NCBI RefSeq assembly: GCF_001683915.1
Contig: NZ_LXTT01000016.1
Coordinates: forward strand, 1 to 45,010
Direction of reading: 5' to 3'
DNA: 45,010 nucleotides
Origin: Allomuricauda sp. CP2A
Lineage (GTDB): Bacteria; Bacteroidota; Bacteroidia; Flavobacteriales; Flavobacteriaceae
Positions 1 to 9,108 of this stretch are shown piece by piece. Below the pieces are notes generated by a model. That model saw only the letters and a program-made list of their open reading frames with translations. It had not been told where the DNA came from and did no database searches. The position numbers and the translations under genes are program-made. Numbering within the stretch: position 1 is the stretch's first letter; the number at the start of each line of letters is the position of its first letter.

Positions 1-552
1 CGGCCACTTCGGGCGATGATTTCGTTGCCCTGTCCGGAAGTGTGGACATTGCGAACAATGCGAGCAGTGCCACGATACCCTTGACTCCGGTGAACGACCC
101 CGATGTGGAGTTGGACGAGATTGTGACGGTGACCTTGGATCCCGGCGCGGGCTACACGGTTGGCACACCGTCGAGCGCCGATGTGACGATAAGCAGCGAG
201 GATGTCCCACCGGACCCTGTTGCGACGATAACCGCGACTGACGGAGCGGCATCGGAAAGCCCGTTGGACACGGGTGAGTTCACGGTCAGCCTTGATGTTC
301 CCAATACTTCAGGCTCCCCTTTGACGATTGTTTACTCTGTATCGGGCACGGCCACTTCGGGCGATGATTTCGTTGCCCTGTCCGGAAGTGTGGACATTGC
401 GAACAATGCGAGCAGTGCCACGATACCCTTGACTCCGGTGAACGACCCCGATGTGGAGTTGGACGAGATTGTGACGGTGACCTTGGATCCCGGCGCGGGC
501 TACACGGTTGGCACACCGTCGAGCGCCGATGTGACGATAAGCAGTGAGGATG
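1..552 (+). repeat. Near-identical tandem DNA repeat, 348-bp period
   Basis: Bases 1-204 recur at 349-552 with one mismatch that I can see (C197 versus T545). The period is 348 bp (116 codons), so the frame is kept. The left copy runs off the window, so more copies may lie upstream. The third Calx-beta unit (556-893) is clearly diverged in DNA and protein. The repeats are richer in G+C than the rest of the gene. Confidence 0.95.
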
Positions 553-3500
553 CTGCTGTTGCCACCATTACAGCCAATGATGCTACGGCAGCTGAGAGTC
601 CTGTTAATACAGGGCAGTTTACGGTCAACTTGGGCGCAGTCAATGGCACGGGCTCCCCGATTACGGTGAACTATACGGTTGGCGGCACCGCCACTCCGGG
701 CGATGATTATACTACACTTTCAGGCAGTGTTAGCGTACCTAATGGGCAACAGGCAGCCCCAATTACAGTGACCCCTATTGACGATGGATTGACCGAATTG
801 GATGAGACCGTAATCGTAACCCTTGATTCAGGTGCGGGTTACACGTTAGGAACTCCAGACAACGCGACTGTGACCATAGCCAGTGATGATGATGTGCAAC
901 CATCCGGATATACGGTCCTTATCAATCAAGATCCTATAAGTGCTGCAAACCAAAACAATATAAGTTTTACTTTTTCTGGAGCGCCAACTTTTTTAACAAC
1001 ATTTGACTATACATTTTCCAGTGATAGCGATGGCGGTGCCACAACGGTTACGGGTACAGGCTTTGTGCTTACCGCAAATAGAACTGTAAACAATATAGAT
1101 TTGAGTAGTTTGCCTGATGGACTTATTACCCTACGGGTAACGGTCTCCAATGTTTTGGGCACCGAAGGACCGGAAACCACCGATACGGCTGCAAAGCTTA
1201 CGACCCTTCCTTCAGGCTATTCTGTAACTATTGACCAAGACCCCATAGATCAAACCAATGAAAATAGTGTAAGCTTCACCTTTGCAAATGCGGAGGTCGG
1301 AGCAGGCTTCGATTATACTTTCAGCAGCGACGGTGGTGGAACCCCTGTAACAGGAAGTGGAACCATTGCAACTGCGACAGATCAGATAACGGGAATTGAT
1401 TTGAGTGGACTTTCCAATGGTACTATTACATTAAGTGTTACCTTATCCAATGTCAATGGCGATGGCCCCGATGTTACGGATGAAGTGGAAAAGGAAACCT
1501 GCTTTGCAGGCACTACTGCACCTGTGGCCAATAGTACACCCACCGCCTTTTGCGATGTCATCAACCAAGATTTGGATGCCTATACCTCTAGTGTGGTGCC
1601 TTCAGGAGCTACATTACGCTGGAGTACCAATGAAGATACTTCAGAAACAGGTGATTTCTTAAGTGGAAATACCGCTACCGCTCCGGGAACTTACTACGCA
1701 TTTTTCTACGACTCAGTGAATGAATGTGCAAGTCCAACTTTGGAAGTGACTTTAACATTGAATACCACTCCAAATCCAGGAACGGCTATGAATGTGTCCA
1801 GATGTAGCAATTCCGGTGATGGGGTTAGCATATTGCTTTTGGATAATACGTTAACAGGAGCTGATCCCGGAACATGGGCGTTGACATCATCACCCGGAGG
1901 TGCGCCCGTTACCATTAATGGGGATAATAGTGTCGATTTTGATGGTCTACCCGAAGGCGCTTATGTTTTTACCTATACCACTACGGGAGCCACCGCACCG
2001 TGTACCAACCAAAGTGTGGATCTAACGGTCACGGTACAAGATTGTTCCCTTCCCTGCGATGCTGGGGACAGCGCACCAGCCTTGGATACCAGTCAACCTA
2101 CGGTTTTCTGTGATGAAGTATCGGCAAATCTAGATTTTTATGTGACCAATACCGCACCTCCCGGAAGTGTTTTAACCTGGAGTACCGACCCCGATCCCTT
2201 ACAAACCGACCAACACCGTAGCAGTATGGTGAATAATCCTGCATCCTATTTTGGGTTCTTTTATGATGCTGTAAATGATTGTGCCAGTCCAGTACTTACG
2301 GTTACCTTGGAGCTTTTCCCAACACCCACCATAACCAACACGGTTGGGGACGAGCGTTGTGGGGAAGGCACATTGACCTTGTCGGCAACAGCTAGTAATG
2401 GAGTCTTAAATTGGTATGCCACACCCACGGGTGGAACCTCCTTGGCAACAGGAAATACGTTTATCACCCCTTCCATTGCAACGACCACCTCATATTATGT
2501 TGAGGCTTCGGCCAGTGGCTGTGCATCTGAACGGGTGGAAGTGGTTGCGGCTATAAAGGACACTCCTTCGGCAGGTACTTCAACCGATACAGAAGCCTGT
2601 AATTTAGTCGGCAACGGAGGTCCCAATATCATAGACCTGGATGGTACCTTGACCGGTGCTGATGCAGGAAGCTGGGCCATTATTACGGATCCTTCTGGAG
2701 GCACCTTGACCATTGATGGCGAAAACAATGTGGATTTTGATGGCTTGCCTGTCGGGGATTATGTATTTGAATACACGACAACCGGAGCTGTAGCACCCTG
2801 TACCAACGATACCGAACAAGTGACCATAACCGTCAATGCCTGCAATGTGGATACGGACGGCGATGGGCTTACCGATGCCGAGGAAAATACCTTGGGCACA
2901 AACATCAACAATCCAGATACCGATGGCGATGGGCTGACGGATGGCGAAGAAGTGCTGGTGGTTGATGATCCAAGTACCACTGCGATTCCAGAAAATGCGA
3001 CAGATCCTCTGGATGCTTGTGATCCTTTCTTGACGCCGGACTGTAACCCAATGGATATTGATTTGGCCATCACTAAGGATGTGGATGAGGATGAACCACT
3101 ATTGGGAGATCGAATCACTTTTACCATCACTTTGGAAAATGTGGACATGGCCAGGGTCTTGGATATTGTGGTAACGGACCTATTGGATGATGCATTCGAA
3201 TATGTTTCGCACCAAACTTCCATGGGAACCTATGATCAGGTTTCAGGGGAATGGTTAATTGACGAGTTGACCGCCGTGGACCAAACGGCAACATTGGAAA
3301 TTACAGTAAATACCACTACGGCCGGATCTGTTCAGAATACAGCAACTATAACCTCTTCTTTTCCAGCGGATGGAGTTGCCTCAAACAATACAGCAACAGT
3401 TCCTATCCAAGTGAATCGAAGTGCATGTGAAGACCCAGGCACCATCTGCAACATATTTTCACCAAACGGCGACGGTAAGAATGATAGGTTGATATTGGTG

Positions 3501-3707
3501 GGTCATGAGCAGTATTCAAATAATAGTTTTGAGGTTTTTGACCGTTATGGAAACAGTGTCTTCCAGATGGGTGGGTATGATAGTTCGTGGGACGGAACAG
3601 GAAAAAATGGCGATCTGCCCAAAGGAACCTATTTCTATATTCTGGACCTCAATGGAGACGGTACGGAAGTGGTAAAAGGGTGGATTCAAATTGTAAGGAA
3701 CAACTAA
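1..3707 (+). CDS. T9SS-secreted multidomain adhesin-like protein, type B sorting domain (5' partial)
   Basis: The gene enters from outside the window; its frame is open from base 3 and 1234 residues are visible. Tandem Calx-beta-like repeats come first (3-203, 220-551, 556-893; each ends in a DVTISSED-like strand). Two related beta-sandwich segments beginning PSGY follow (about 901-1490). Alternating Ig-like modules with paired Cys come next: a module at about 1501-1764 recurs at 2046-2312, and one at 1765-2043 recurs at 2560-2847. Then come DxDGDGL calcium-binding repeats (2850-2970), a DUF11-like domain (about 3060-3410), and a C-terminal gliding-motility-type (CHU_C) domain with the FSPNGDGKND motif (from about 3424). 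That last domain is the T9SS type B sorting signal, so the protein is inferred to be exported and surface-attached. The PorP/SprF gene starts 1 nt downstream, as expected for such substrates. Ligand unknown. Confidence 0.9.
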   Translation, partial: ATSGDDFVALSGSVDIANNASSATIPLTPVNDPDVELDEIVTVTLDPGAGYTVGTPSSADVTISSEDVPPDPVATITATDGAASESPLDTGEFTVSLDVPNTSGSPLTIVYSVSGTATSGDDFVALSGSVDIANNASSATIPLTPVNDPDVELDEIVTVTLDPGAGYTVGTPSSADVTISSEDAAVATITANDATAAESPVNTGQFTVNLGAVNGTGSPITVNYTVGGTATPGDDYTTLSGSVSVPNGQQAAPITVTPIDDGLTELDETVIVTLDSGAGYTLGTPDNATVTIASDDDVQPSGYTVLINQDPISAANQNNISFTFSGAPTFLTTFDYTFSSDSDGGATTVTGTGFVLTANRTVNNIDLSSLPDGLITLRVTVSNVLGTEGPETTDTAAKLTTLPSGYSVTIDQDPIDQTNENSVSFTFANAEVGAGFDYTFSSDGGGTPVTGSGTIATATDQITGIDLSGLSNGTITLSVTLSNVNGDGPDVTDEVEKETCFAGTTAPVANSTPTAFCDVINQDLDAYTSSVVPSGATLRWSTNEDTSETGDFLSGNTATAPGTYYAFFYDSVNECASPTLEVTLTLNTTPNPGTAMNVSRCSNSGDGVSILLLDNTLTGADPGTWALTSSPGGAPVTINGDNSVDFDGLPEGAYVFTYTTTGATAPCTNQSVDLTVTVQDCSLPCDAGDSAPALDTSQPTVFCDEVSANLDFYVTNTAPPGSVLTWSTDPDPLQTDQHRSSMVNNPASYFGFFYDAVNDCASPVLTVTLELFPTPTITNTVGDERCGEGTLTLSATASNGVLNWYATPTGGTSLATGNTFITPSIATTTSYYVEASASGCASERVEVVAAIKDTPSAGTSTDTEACNLVGNGGPNIIDLDGTLTGADAGSWAIITDPSGGTLTIDGENNVDFDGLPVGDYVFEYTTTGAVAPCTNDTEQVTITVNACNVDTDGDGLTDAEENTLGTNINNPDTDGDGLTDGEEVLVVDDPSTTAIPENATDPLDACDPFLTPDCNPMDIDLAITKDVDEDEPLLGDRITFTITLENVDMARVLDIVVTDLLDDAFEYVSHQTSMGTYDQVSGEWLIDELTAVDQTATLEITVNTTTAGSVQNTATITSSFPADGVASNNTATVPIQVNRSACEDPGTICNIFSPNGDGKNDRLILVGHEQYSNNSFEVFDRYGNSVFQMGGYDSSWDGTGKNGDLPKGTYFYILDLNGDGTEVVKGWIQIVRNN

Positions 3708-3708
3708 A

Positions 3709-4704
3709 ATGCCAGAAACAACAGGTTTGTCAAAATACAGAATTGTTCTAGTGGTGCTTCTTGCGGCCATGGGTGTTGCCCATGCGCAAAAAGAACCCCA
3801 ATACACCCAATACATGTACAACATCGGAAGTTTTAACGCCGCCTATTCCGGCACGGTGGAGAGTCCCGAGATCATCGGTCTATACCGGGCGCAGTGGGTG
3901 GATATTGAGGGTGCACCCACAACCATTAGGGGCGGGGCCAACATTCCCTTCAACAATGAAAAAATGGGATTGGGCATCAATATTGTCAGCGATCAACTCG
4001 GGCCTTCCACCCAAACCTATTTTGATGTGGCCTATTCCTATCAAATACAACTATCCGAAGAAACTAAATTGTCATTCGGATTGAATGCTGGAGGGTCATC
4101 TTTAAATATCGATTATTCTAAAGGTACAGTGAATAACCCCTCCGACCCATCCATTTTGGGTGGGGAATACACCAACTTCTATCCCACCGTAGGTGCGGGA
4201 CTTTTTATGTACCACGAAGAAGATTGGTATTTGGGTGTTTCAGTGCCCAATTTTTTGACCAACGCCCTGTATAATGATGAAGTGGCCACCATTGTGGAGG
4301 ACAACATGCAGTTCAATGCCATTGGAGGCTATGTGTTCCAGATTTCGGACCAAACCAAGTTTAAACCGGCCTTTCTGGTGAATTACCTACAGGGTTCCCC
4401 GGTAAATGTGAACCTTTCGGCCAATTTCCAGTTTATTGATGCTTTAACCGTTGGAGCTTCATACCGATTTGACAATGCGGTAAGTGGCTTGGCAGGTTTT
4501 CAGATTTCCGATGCTATGTTCATTGGCTATTCATACGATTACAATACCAATTTATTGGGAGAATACAGCGGAGGCTCGCACGAGGCTATCTTAAAATTTT
4601 ATATTGGTCGCGGTGGTTTTGGTTCCGGCGGCTCCAAAACAAGGAACAAGAACAAAAATTCAAACAACAAAGGAAAACAGATAGATTCCCCAAGATTTTT
4701 CTAA
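3709..4704 (+). CDS. Type IX secretion system membrane protein, PorP/SprF family
   Basis: 331 residues. A signal peptide ends near AHA (about residue 26) and is followed by the conserved family start QKEPQYTQYMYN, then a beta-rich outer-membrane body. The basic, Asn/Lys-rich tail (about 305-331) is low complexity. PorP/SprF proteins are outer-membrane T9SS partners; those encoded beside a type B substrate are needed to export or anchor that substrate (known for SprF and SprB). The ATG lies 1 nt after the adhesin stop codon and the next gene starts 1 nt after this one ends, so the three are almost certainly one operon. The family is clear; pairing with this adhesin is inferred from position. 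Confidence 0.93.
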   Translation: MPETTGLSKYRIVLVVLLAAMGVAHAQKEPQYTQYMYNIGSFNAAYSGTVESPEIIGLYRAQWVDIEGAPTTIRGGANIPFNNEKMGLGINIVSDQLGPSTQTYFDVAYSYQIQLSEETKLSFGLNAGGSSLNIDYSKGTVNNPSDPSILGGEYTNFYPTVGAGLFMYHEEDWYLGVSVPNFLTNALYNDEVATIVEDNMQFNAIGGYVFQISDQTKFKPAFLVNYLQGSPVNVNLSANFQFIDALTVGASYRFDNAVSGLAGFQISDAMFIGYSYDYNTNLLGEYSGGSHEAILKFYIGRGGFGSGGSKTRNKNKNSNNKGKQIDSPRFF

Positions 4705-4705
4705 C

Positions 4706-6652
4706 ATGAACAAGGCAAATAAAATACAGCTGGCGCTTTTGGCAACCCTTTTGGGCGTGGTTTTCTGCTTTGGTCAGAAAAAGTCCAAAGGAGACAATTT
4801 CTTTTTTCAATACAAATACCAGCAGGCCATAACGGCATATGAATCGCAAATGACGGAGGGCACTTTGTCCGAACAGCAGTTTTTGAACTTGGCGGATTCG
4901 TATTTTGAGACCAATAATTTTGAAAAGGCATCAGAAGCTTATTTGGAAATCTTCAAGAAAGATACTTTGATGGGTGGGCACCATTACAACAAAATGTTGC
5001 AGAGCATTTCAAAAACATCCGATACGGAAAGAAAGAACGCTTTTCTGGCCACCATGTCCGCCAGTTTCCCAAAAGAACTCATGGAAAATATGGAGTTCAA
5101 TCAGCAATTGTTGGAAAATAATGCTGCGGAATCCGGTTTGGAGTATCAGATTTTCAACTTAACAGCGAACAGTCCACAGACAGATTTTGCCCCTGCATTC
5201 TACAAGGACCAGCTTTTATTTACCAGCGGACGGTTTCAGGAAGATGGGAAAAGGTATGAACCGGGCAACGAAAACTATTTCAATATTTATGGAGCTCGTT
5301 TGCAACCCGATGGGCAAATTTTGGATATACAAGCTTTTGGAGAACTCCCAAGCTCCAACTTTCATAAGGCCACACCCTATTTTTCTGAAGATCAAGAGAG
5401 TATTTTTTATGTGCTTTCCAATACCCAGGACGGCGAGCTTGCCTTCGACCCAAATGGAAAAAATGCCTTGGCTATAGGCAAGCAGGACATTGGTGGCTCG
5501 TTTCAATTATTGCTGAAGGATTTAAGCACCTCTTTTTATTATCCGTTTTATGATGATGAAGCCAGTGGAAAACTTTATTTCTCGGCCAATTTTGAGGATG
5601 GTTATGGTGGCACGGATATTTACTACGTGTACACCAATAATGGTCAGGTGATGTCGGCTCCCATTAATTTGGGCCCACGGATCAATTCATCGGGAAATGA
5701 GATAGCCCCCTTTATTTTTGAAGGTAGCTTTTACTTTGCTTCGGATGTGTTCTATGGTTTTGGGGGGATGGATGTGTACAAATCCAATATGGAAGGCGAG
5801 GACTTCAGCATCCCCATCAATTTGGGAAAGGGCATCAATTCCACGGAAGATGACTTTGGATTGATCATGCGGAATGAAGGTGAAGGCTTGTTGGGCTATT
5901 TTACTTCCAATAGACCGGGAGGCAAGGGCAAGGATGACATTTATGGATTTAAAGTGGCCGAGAAACCCGGCTTAAAAACAATCACATTCAAGGGAAAGGT
6001 AGTAAAGCCGTATGATGCATCTGAAGTGGTGGACAAAGCTGTTATTCGATTGAAGGATGCAAGCGGAGAGCTCTTGGCGGAGACCTATTCGGATGAAGAG
6101 GGTAATTATAGATTGGAAATTCCTTGGGTGGAAGAGGTGGTTTTGGAATCCACCAAAGATCGGTATTCCAAATTCACCAAACGTTTTACCGAAAGTGATT
6201 TGGAGGGAAAGGAAAGTTTGGATTTTGATATTGGCATTTCGCTCTACGATGATCTGGTGGAAGAAAAAGAAGGCCAAATGGTCGTGAAAATGAAAAAGTT
6301 CCTCTTTGGAAACAACAATACCCAATTGACCCCTGAAATTGAGTCTGAATTGAATAAGGTGGTCGATTTTATAAAAGGATTTCCGTCTGCACAGCTTCGG
6401 ATAGAGACCTATACCGACAGTAGGGGAGGGAGCTCCACTAACTTTAGGTTGACACAGAGCCGTTCCGATGCCATAAAACAATATTTGATTCAACAGGGAG
6501 TTCCTTCCTCCAATATCCTATATTCCGTTGGGTATGGTGAAGATAAAATTTTGAACAACTGTACCAATGGGGTTTTCTGTCTGGAAATGCTCCATCAGCA
6601 AAACCAGCGATCTTTGGTGGTGGTACTCAACGATAATATTCTTTTTGAATGA
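4706..6652 (+). CDS. OmpA-family protein with TPR-like, PD40 and OmpA C-terminal domains
   Basis: 648 residues. The signal peptide ends near residue 23 (FCFG/QKK). TPR-like helices span about 30-110, PD40-type beta-propeller repeats about 160-420 (recurring LYFSANFEDGYGGTDIY and FYFASDVFYGFGGMDVY strands), a carboxypeptidase-regulatory-like sandwich about 428-510, and an OmpA-like peptidoglycan-binding domain about 525-648. The domain keeps the binding pair Asp571 (TYTD) and Arg586 (QSRSDA). The architecture matches the OmpA/PD40 proteins that follow PorP/SprF genes in Bacteroidota and are thought to tie the outer-membrane T9SS partner to peptidoglycan. It is third in the operon and ends 10 bp from the convergent transporter gene. 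Confidence 0.9.
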   Translation: MNKANKIQLALLATLLGVVFCFGQKKSKGDNFFFQYKYQQAITAYESQMTEGTLSEQQFLNLADSYFETNNFEKASEAYLEIFKKDTLMGGHHYNKMLQSISKTSDTERKNAFLATMSASFPKELMENMEFNQQLLENNAAESGLEYQIFNLTANSPQTDFAPAFYKDQLLFTSGRFQEDGKRYEPGNENYFNIYGARLQPDGQILDIQAFGELPSSNFHKATPYFSEDQESIFYVLSNTQDGELAFDPNGKNALAIGKQDIGGSFQLLLKDLSTSFYYPFYDDEASGKLYFSANFEDGYGGTDIYYVYTNNGQVMSAPINLGPRINSSGNEIAPFIFEGSFYFASDVFYGFGGMDVYKSNMEGEDFSIPINLGKGINSTEDDFGLIMRNEGEGLLGYFTSNRPGGKGKDDIYGFKVAEKPGLKTITFKGKVVKPYDASEVVDKAVIRLKDASGELLAETYSDEEGNYRLEIPWVEEVVLESTKDRYSKFTKRFTESDLEGKESLDFDIGISLYDDLVEEKEGQMVVKMKKFLFGNNNTQLTPEIESELNKVVDFIKGFPSAQLRIETYTDSRGGSSTNFRLTQSRSDAIKQYLIQQGVPSSNILYSVGYGEDKILNNCTNGVFCLEMLHQQNQRSLVVVLNDNILFE

Positions 6653-6662
6653 TGATTTAGGT

Positions 6663-7916
6663 TCAGCTCCAGATCATCCAACAATAATACAAGGCAAATA
6701 GCGATAGGAAGACCATTCCGCACCAGGTGAGTATCTGTAGCCCTATTTTGGGTTTATGTGCTTGGGGAATATCCTTGCCCATAACCGTTTTCAGGTTCAT
6801 CCATCCAAGCAAAGGGGCCAATACAAAAGAAACAAAGGTGGCCAAGGCAACGAGGTTGGCCATGTTGGCACCAAAAACCGTGATGACGAGCCAGTTGATC
6901 ACGGCCATGATGATCACGGTAACTGCAAAAGCATTCTTGCTCTTAAAAACCTCTTTTTTGGGATACAGTTTTTCAAGCACATCAATACTGACCCGTGATA
7001 CGGCATCGTGGGCGGTCATGCACGTACTGAACATGGTGGCAAAAGCTGCAACGGCGATAAAAAAGTAGGCCCAATCCCCAATGTGCACTGTAAATAAAGT
7101 AACCAATTGGTCGGCAAATACCACCGCACTACCGCTGAGCTCGGTTCCAGTGCCGTAGAGGGTCATCCAACCGATGATCAAAAAGAAAACGGCCAAAATC
7201 GCTGTTAAAAAATACCCCACATTAAATTCTTGGAGGGCCAATTTTAGGGAGGGTTTTTCCTTCATGGTCTTTAAATTTTCTATGCTCCACATGCTTACCC
7301 ATCCGGAAGCCTCCACCGCAGTGGGCATCCACCCAATAAGTCCGATTAAAAATAAAATGCCCACCTCATTGAATATCTCTGGCCGTTGATACGACTCGGC
7401 ATTCGGCACAGGCCCTTTTTGGATCACCAGCACGGTGGTCACCAAAAGCGCCACAAACAATATGGTGATGACCGCTTTTAATGAATTTTCCAAAAAACGG
7501 TATTTTCCAATGATGAGCAACAGGCTGATAAAAACAAAAAGGCACAAAGCAATACCACCGGCACCCATACTCGAAATTTGGAACAGGTTCATAAAAAGTC
7601 CGGCAGTGACCACATACAGTGCGGCCAAAATGGTGAATGTGGATATTAAAGTAACAAAGGCATAAATCCACAAATAGGTTTTGCCGAGGTTTAAATACCC
7701 TTCTATCAGACTTTTCTCCGTTACGGTGGTGTATCGCACCCCAAACTCAAAAAAAGGATATTTTAAGAGATTGGCCAGAATAATGGGGATGATCATGATC
7801 CATCCATATTGAGCTCCGGCCTTGGTGGACAATACCAAATGGGAGGTTCCAATGGCCATGCTGGCAAAAAGCAAACCAGGACCAAGGACTTTGAGAAGCG
7901 TTTTCAGTTGTGTCAT
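6663..7916 (-). CDS. Divergent Nramp-like membrane transporter
   Basis: 417 residues with about 11 hydrophobic segments. The opening LGPGLLFASMAIGTSHLV and the overall pattern resemble the Nramp (SLC11) family. The two canonical metal-site motifs are not seen: TM1 has no DPGN (the matching stretch reads MAIGTSHL), and the TM6 MPH motif appears as MPTAVEASGW. A classic Mn2+/Fe2+ proton symporter is therefore unsure, and the substrate could be another ion or a non-metal. It follows the PLP/DUF1611/epimerase genes on the same strand after a 130-bp gap in which I see no terminator, so co-transcription is possible but unproven. ATG start; the stop is 10 bp from the convergent OmpA-family gene. Confidence 0.78.
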   Translation of the reverse strand: MTQLKTLLKVLGPGLLFASMAIGTSHLVLSTKAGAQYGWIMIIPIILANLLKYPFFEFGVRYTTVTEKSLIEGYLNLGKTYLWIYAFVTLISTFTILAALYVVTAGLFMNLFQISSMGAGGIALCLFVFISLLLIIGKYRFLENSLKAVITILFVALLVTTVLVIQKGPVPNAESYQRPEIFNEVGILFLIGLIGWMPTAVEASGWVSMWSIENLKTMKEKPSLKLALQEFNVGYFLTAILAVFFLIIGWMTLYGTGTELSGSAVVFADQLVTLFTVHIGDWAYFFIAVAAFATMFSTCMTAHDAVSRVSIDVLEKLYPKKEVFKSKNAFAVTVIIMAVINWLVITVFGANMANLVALATFVSFVLAPLLGWMNLKTVMGKDIPQAHKPKIGLQILTWCGMVFLSLFALYYCWMIWS

Positions 7917-8046
7917 GTAAAGTCAATAGTGCGCGGCTCTAAAATAGTATATTTATGGCAGTCCATAAAAAGCCACTTCTTAGTGTTCAAATGAGAAAAC
8001 ATGTGCATGATCAACAATGATATGGAATTTGGGTCAACGGATAGAA

Positions 8047-9108
8047 CTATTTGTCTTTAAGTCCCAATCCATAGTTGTCATTAGGGCGGAGAATCCCATT
8101 CTTCAGATGGAACAATCCTGAAAAAGGGTCGTTTTTAAATTCCAAATGCCCGTCCAGATCGGCATATTTTACATTGGATCGGGACAGGGCAAAATGCAAT
8201 CCCGCTGAAATACCCAAACTGCATTCATCCAAACAACCCACCATGGCTTCAAGATTGGCCGCCTTGGCCACTGCATTGATGTGCAACCCTTCACGAATTC
8301 CCCCAACCTTCATCAATTTAATGTTCACCATGTCAATCCGTTGGTTTTGTGCCAAACGAAAAGTGTCTTTAACGGATTTTAGGCTTTCATCGGCCATTAT
8401 GGGCAGGTCAAGCGTATTTTTTACCTCACCCAGATGTTTATCAAGTCCCGGTTTTGTGGGTTGTTCCAGAATTTCAATGTTCAAATTTTTTACCTTTTGA
8501 TCAAAGGTCATGGTTTCTTGGACCGAATATCCTTGATTTCCATCAAACCGAAGCCGTATATTGGGAAATTGCTCATGGATCTTTATCATTTTTTCAACAT
8601 CGTCTTCCACGGATAATCCCCCTTTTATTTTTAATATGGAAAATCCTTGTTTTACATATTCAGAAGCTATTTGCAGTGTTTCTGCCAAGGGAAGAATTCC
8701 AATGGTGATACTGGTGGCTATCTCATGACGATACCCGCCTAAAAATTGATAGAGAGGAACCTGCATTTTCTTGGCGGAAATATCCAAAAGGGCCATGTCC
8801 ACCATGGCCAAAGCCGATGATTTTTGGGGTAATTGAAGGGAAAGCTCCTCTAAAATCCTTGAAATCAGAAAAGGGTTCTTCCCCTTCAAAATAGGTTTTA
8901 TGATATTTTCAATGGCATTTTCAACATCCTCCGGGGACTCATGGGTAACGGTAATATCGGGAGCGGCACATCCAAAGCCTACGATATGGCCATCGGTTTC
9001 AATTTTAAGGATGAAATTGGTGGCTTTGGAAATTTCCTCATAGGCAATGGTGTACGGAATCAAGAGTTCCAACTCCAGCCGTTCATACCCAATATTGGTG
9101 ATGATCAT
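8047..9108 (-). CDS. Enolase-superfamily dipeptide epimerase / N-acyl-glutamate racemase-like enzyme
   Basis: 353 residues, muconate-lactonizing subgroup. All expected catalytic positions are visible: the KxK pair Lys160/Lys162 (LKIKGG), metal ligands Asp189 (RFDGNQ), Glu215 (LEQP) and Asp240 (MADES), and the opposite-face base Lys264 (NIKLMKVGG). A C-terminal DLD (317-319) matches the DxD motif that L-Ala-D/L-Glu epimerases use to hold the dipeptide amino group. The family either epimerises L-Ala-D-Glu during murein-peptide recycling or, as DgcA, racemises N-acetyl-D-glutamate. The start codon overlaps the end of the DUF1611 gene by 4 nt (ATGA type), so the two are translationally coupled. 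Superfamily certain, substrate not. Confidence 0.88.
   Translation of the reverse strand: MIITNIGYERLELELLIPYTIAYEEISKATNFILKIETDGHIVGFGCAAPDITVTHESPEDVENAIENIIKPILKGKNPFLISRILEELSLQLPQKSSALAMVDMALLDISAKKMQVPLYQFLGGYRHEIATSITIGILPLAETLQIASEYVKQGFSILKIKGGLSVEDDVEKMIKIHEQFPNIRLRFDGNQGYSVQETMTFDQKVKNLNIEILEQPTKPGLDKHLGEVKNTLDLPIMADESLKSVKDTFRLAQNQRIDMVNIKLMKVGGIREGLHINAVAKAANLEAMVGCLDECSLGISAGLHFALSRSNVKYADLDGHLEFKNDPFSGLFHLKNGILRPNDNYGLGLKDK

Noticed and set aside
1..900. CRISPR-like repeat array
   Set aside because: Repeats are long, in frame and protein-coding.
2759..3223. 154-codon open frame antisense to the adhesin
   Set aside because: Ser/Val-rich mirror of the Asp/Gly repeats.
7917..8046. 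Promoter for the Nramp-like gene
   Set aside because: Only a one-mismatch -7 box (7939-7946) without a -33 element; read-through from the epimerase is as likely.
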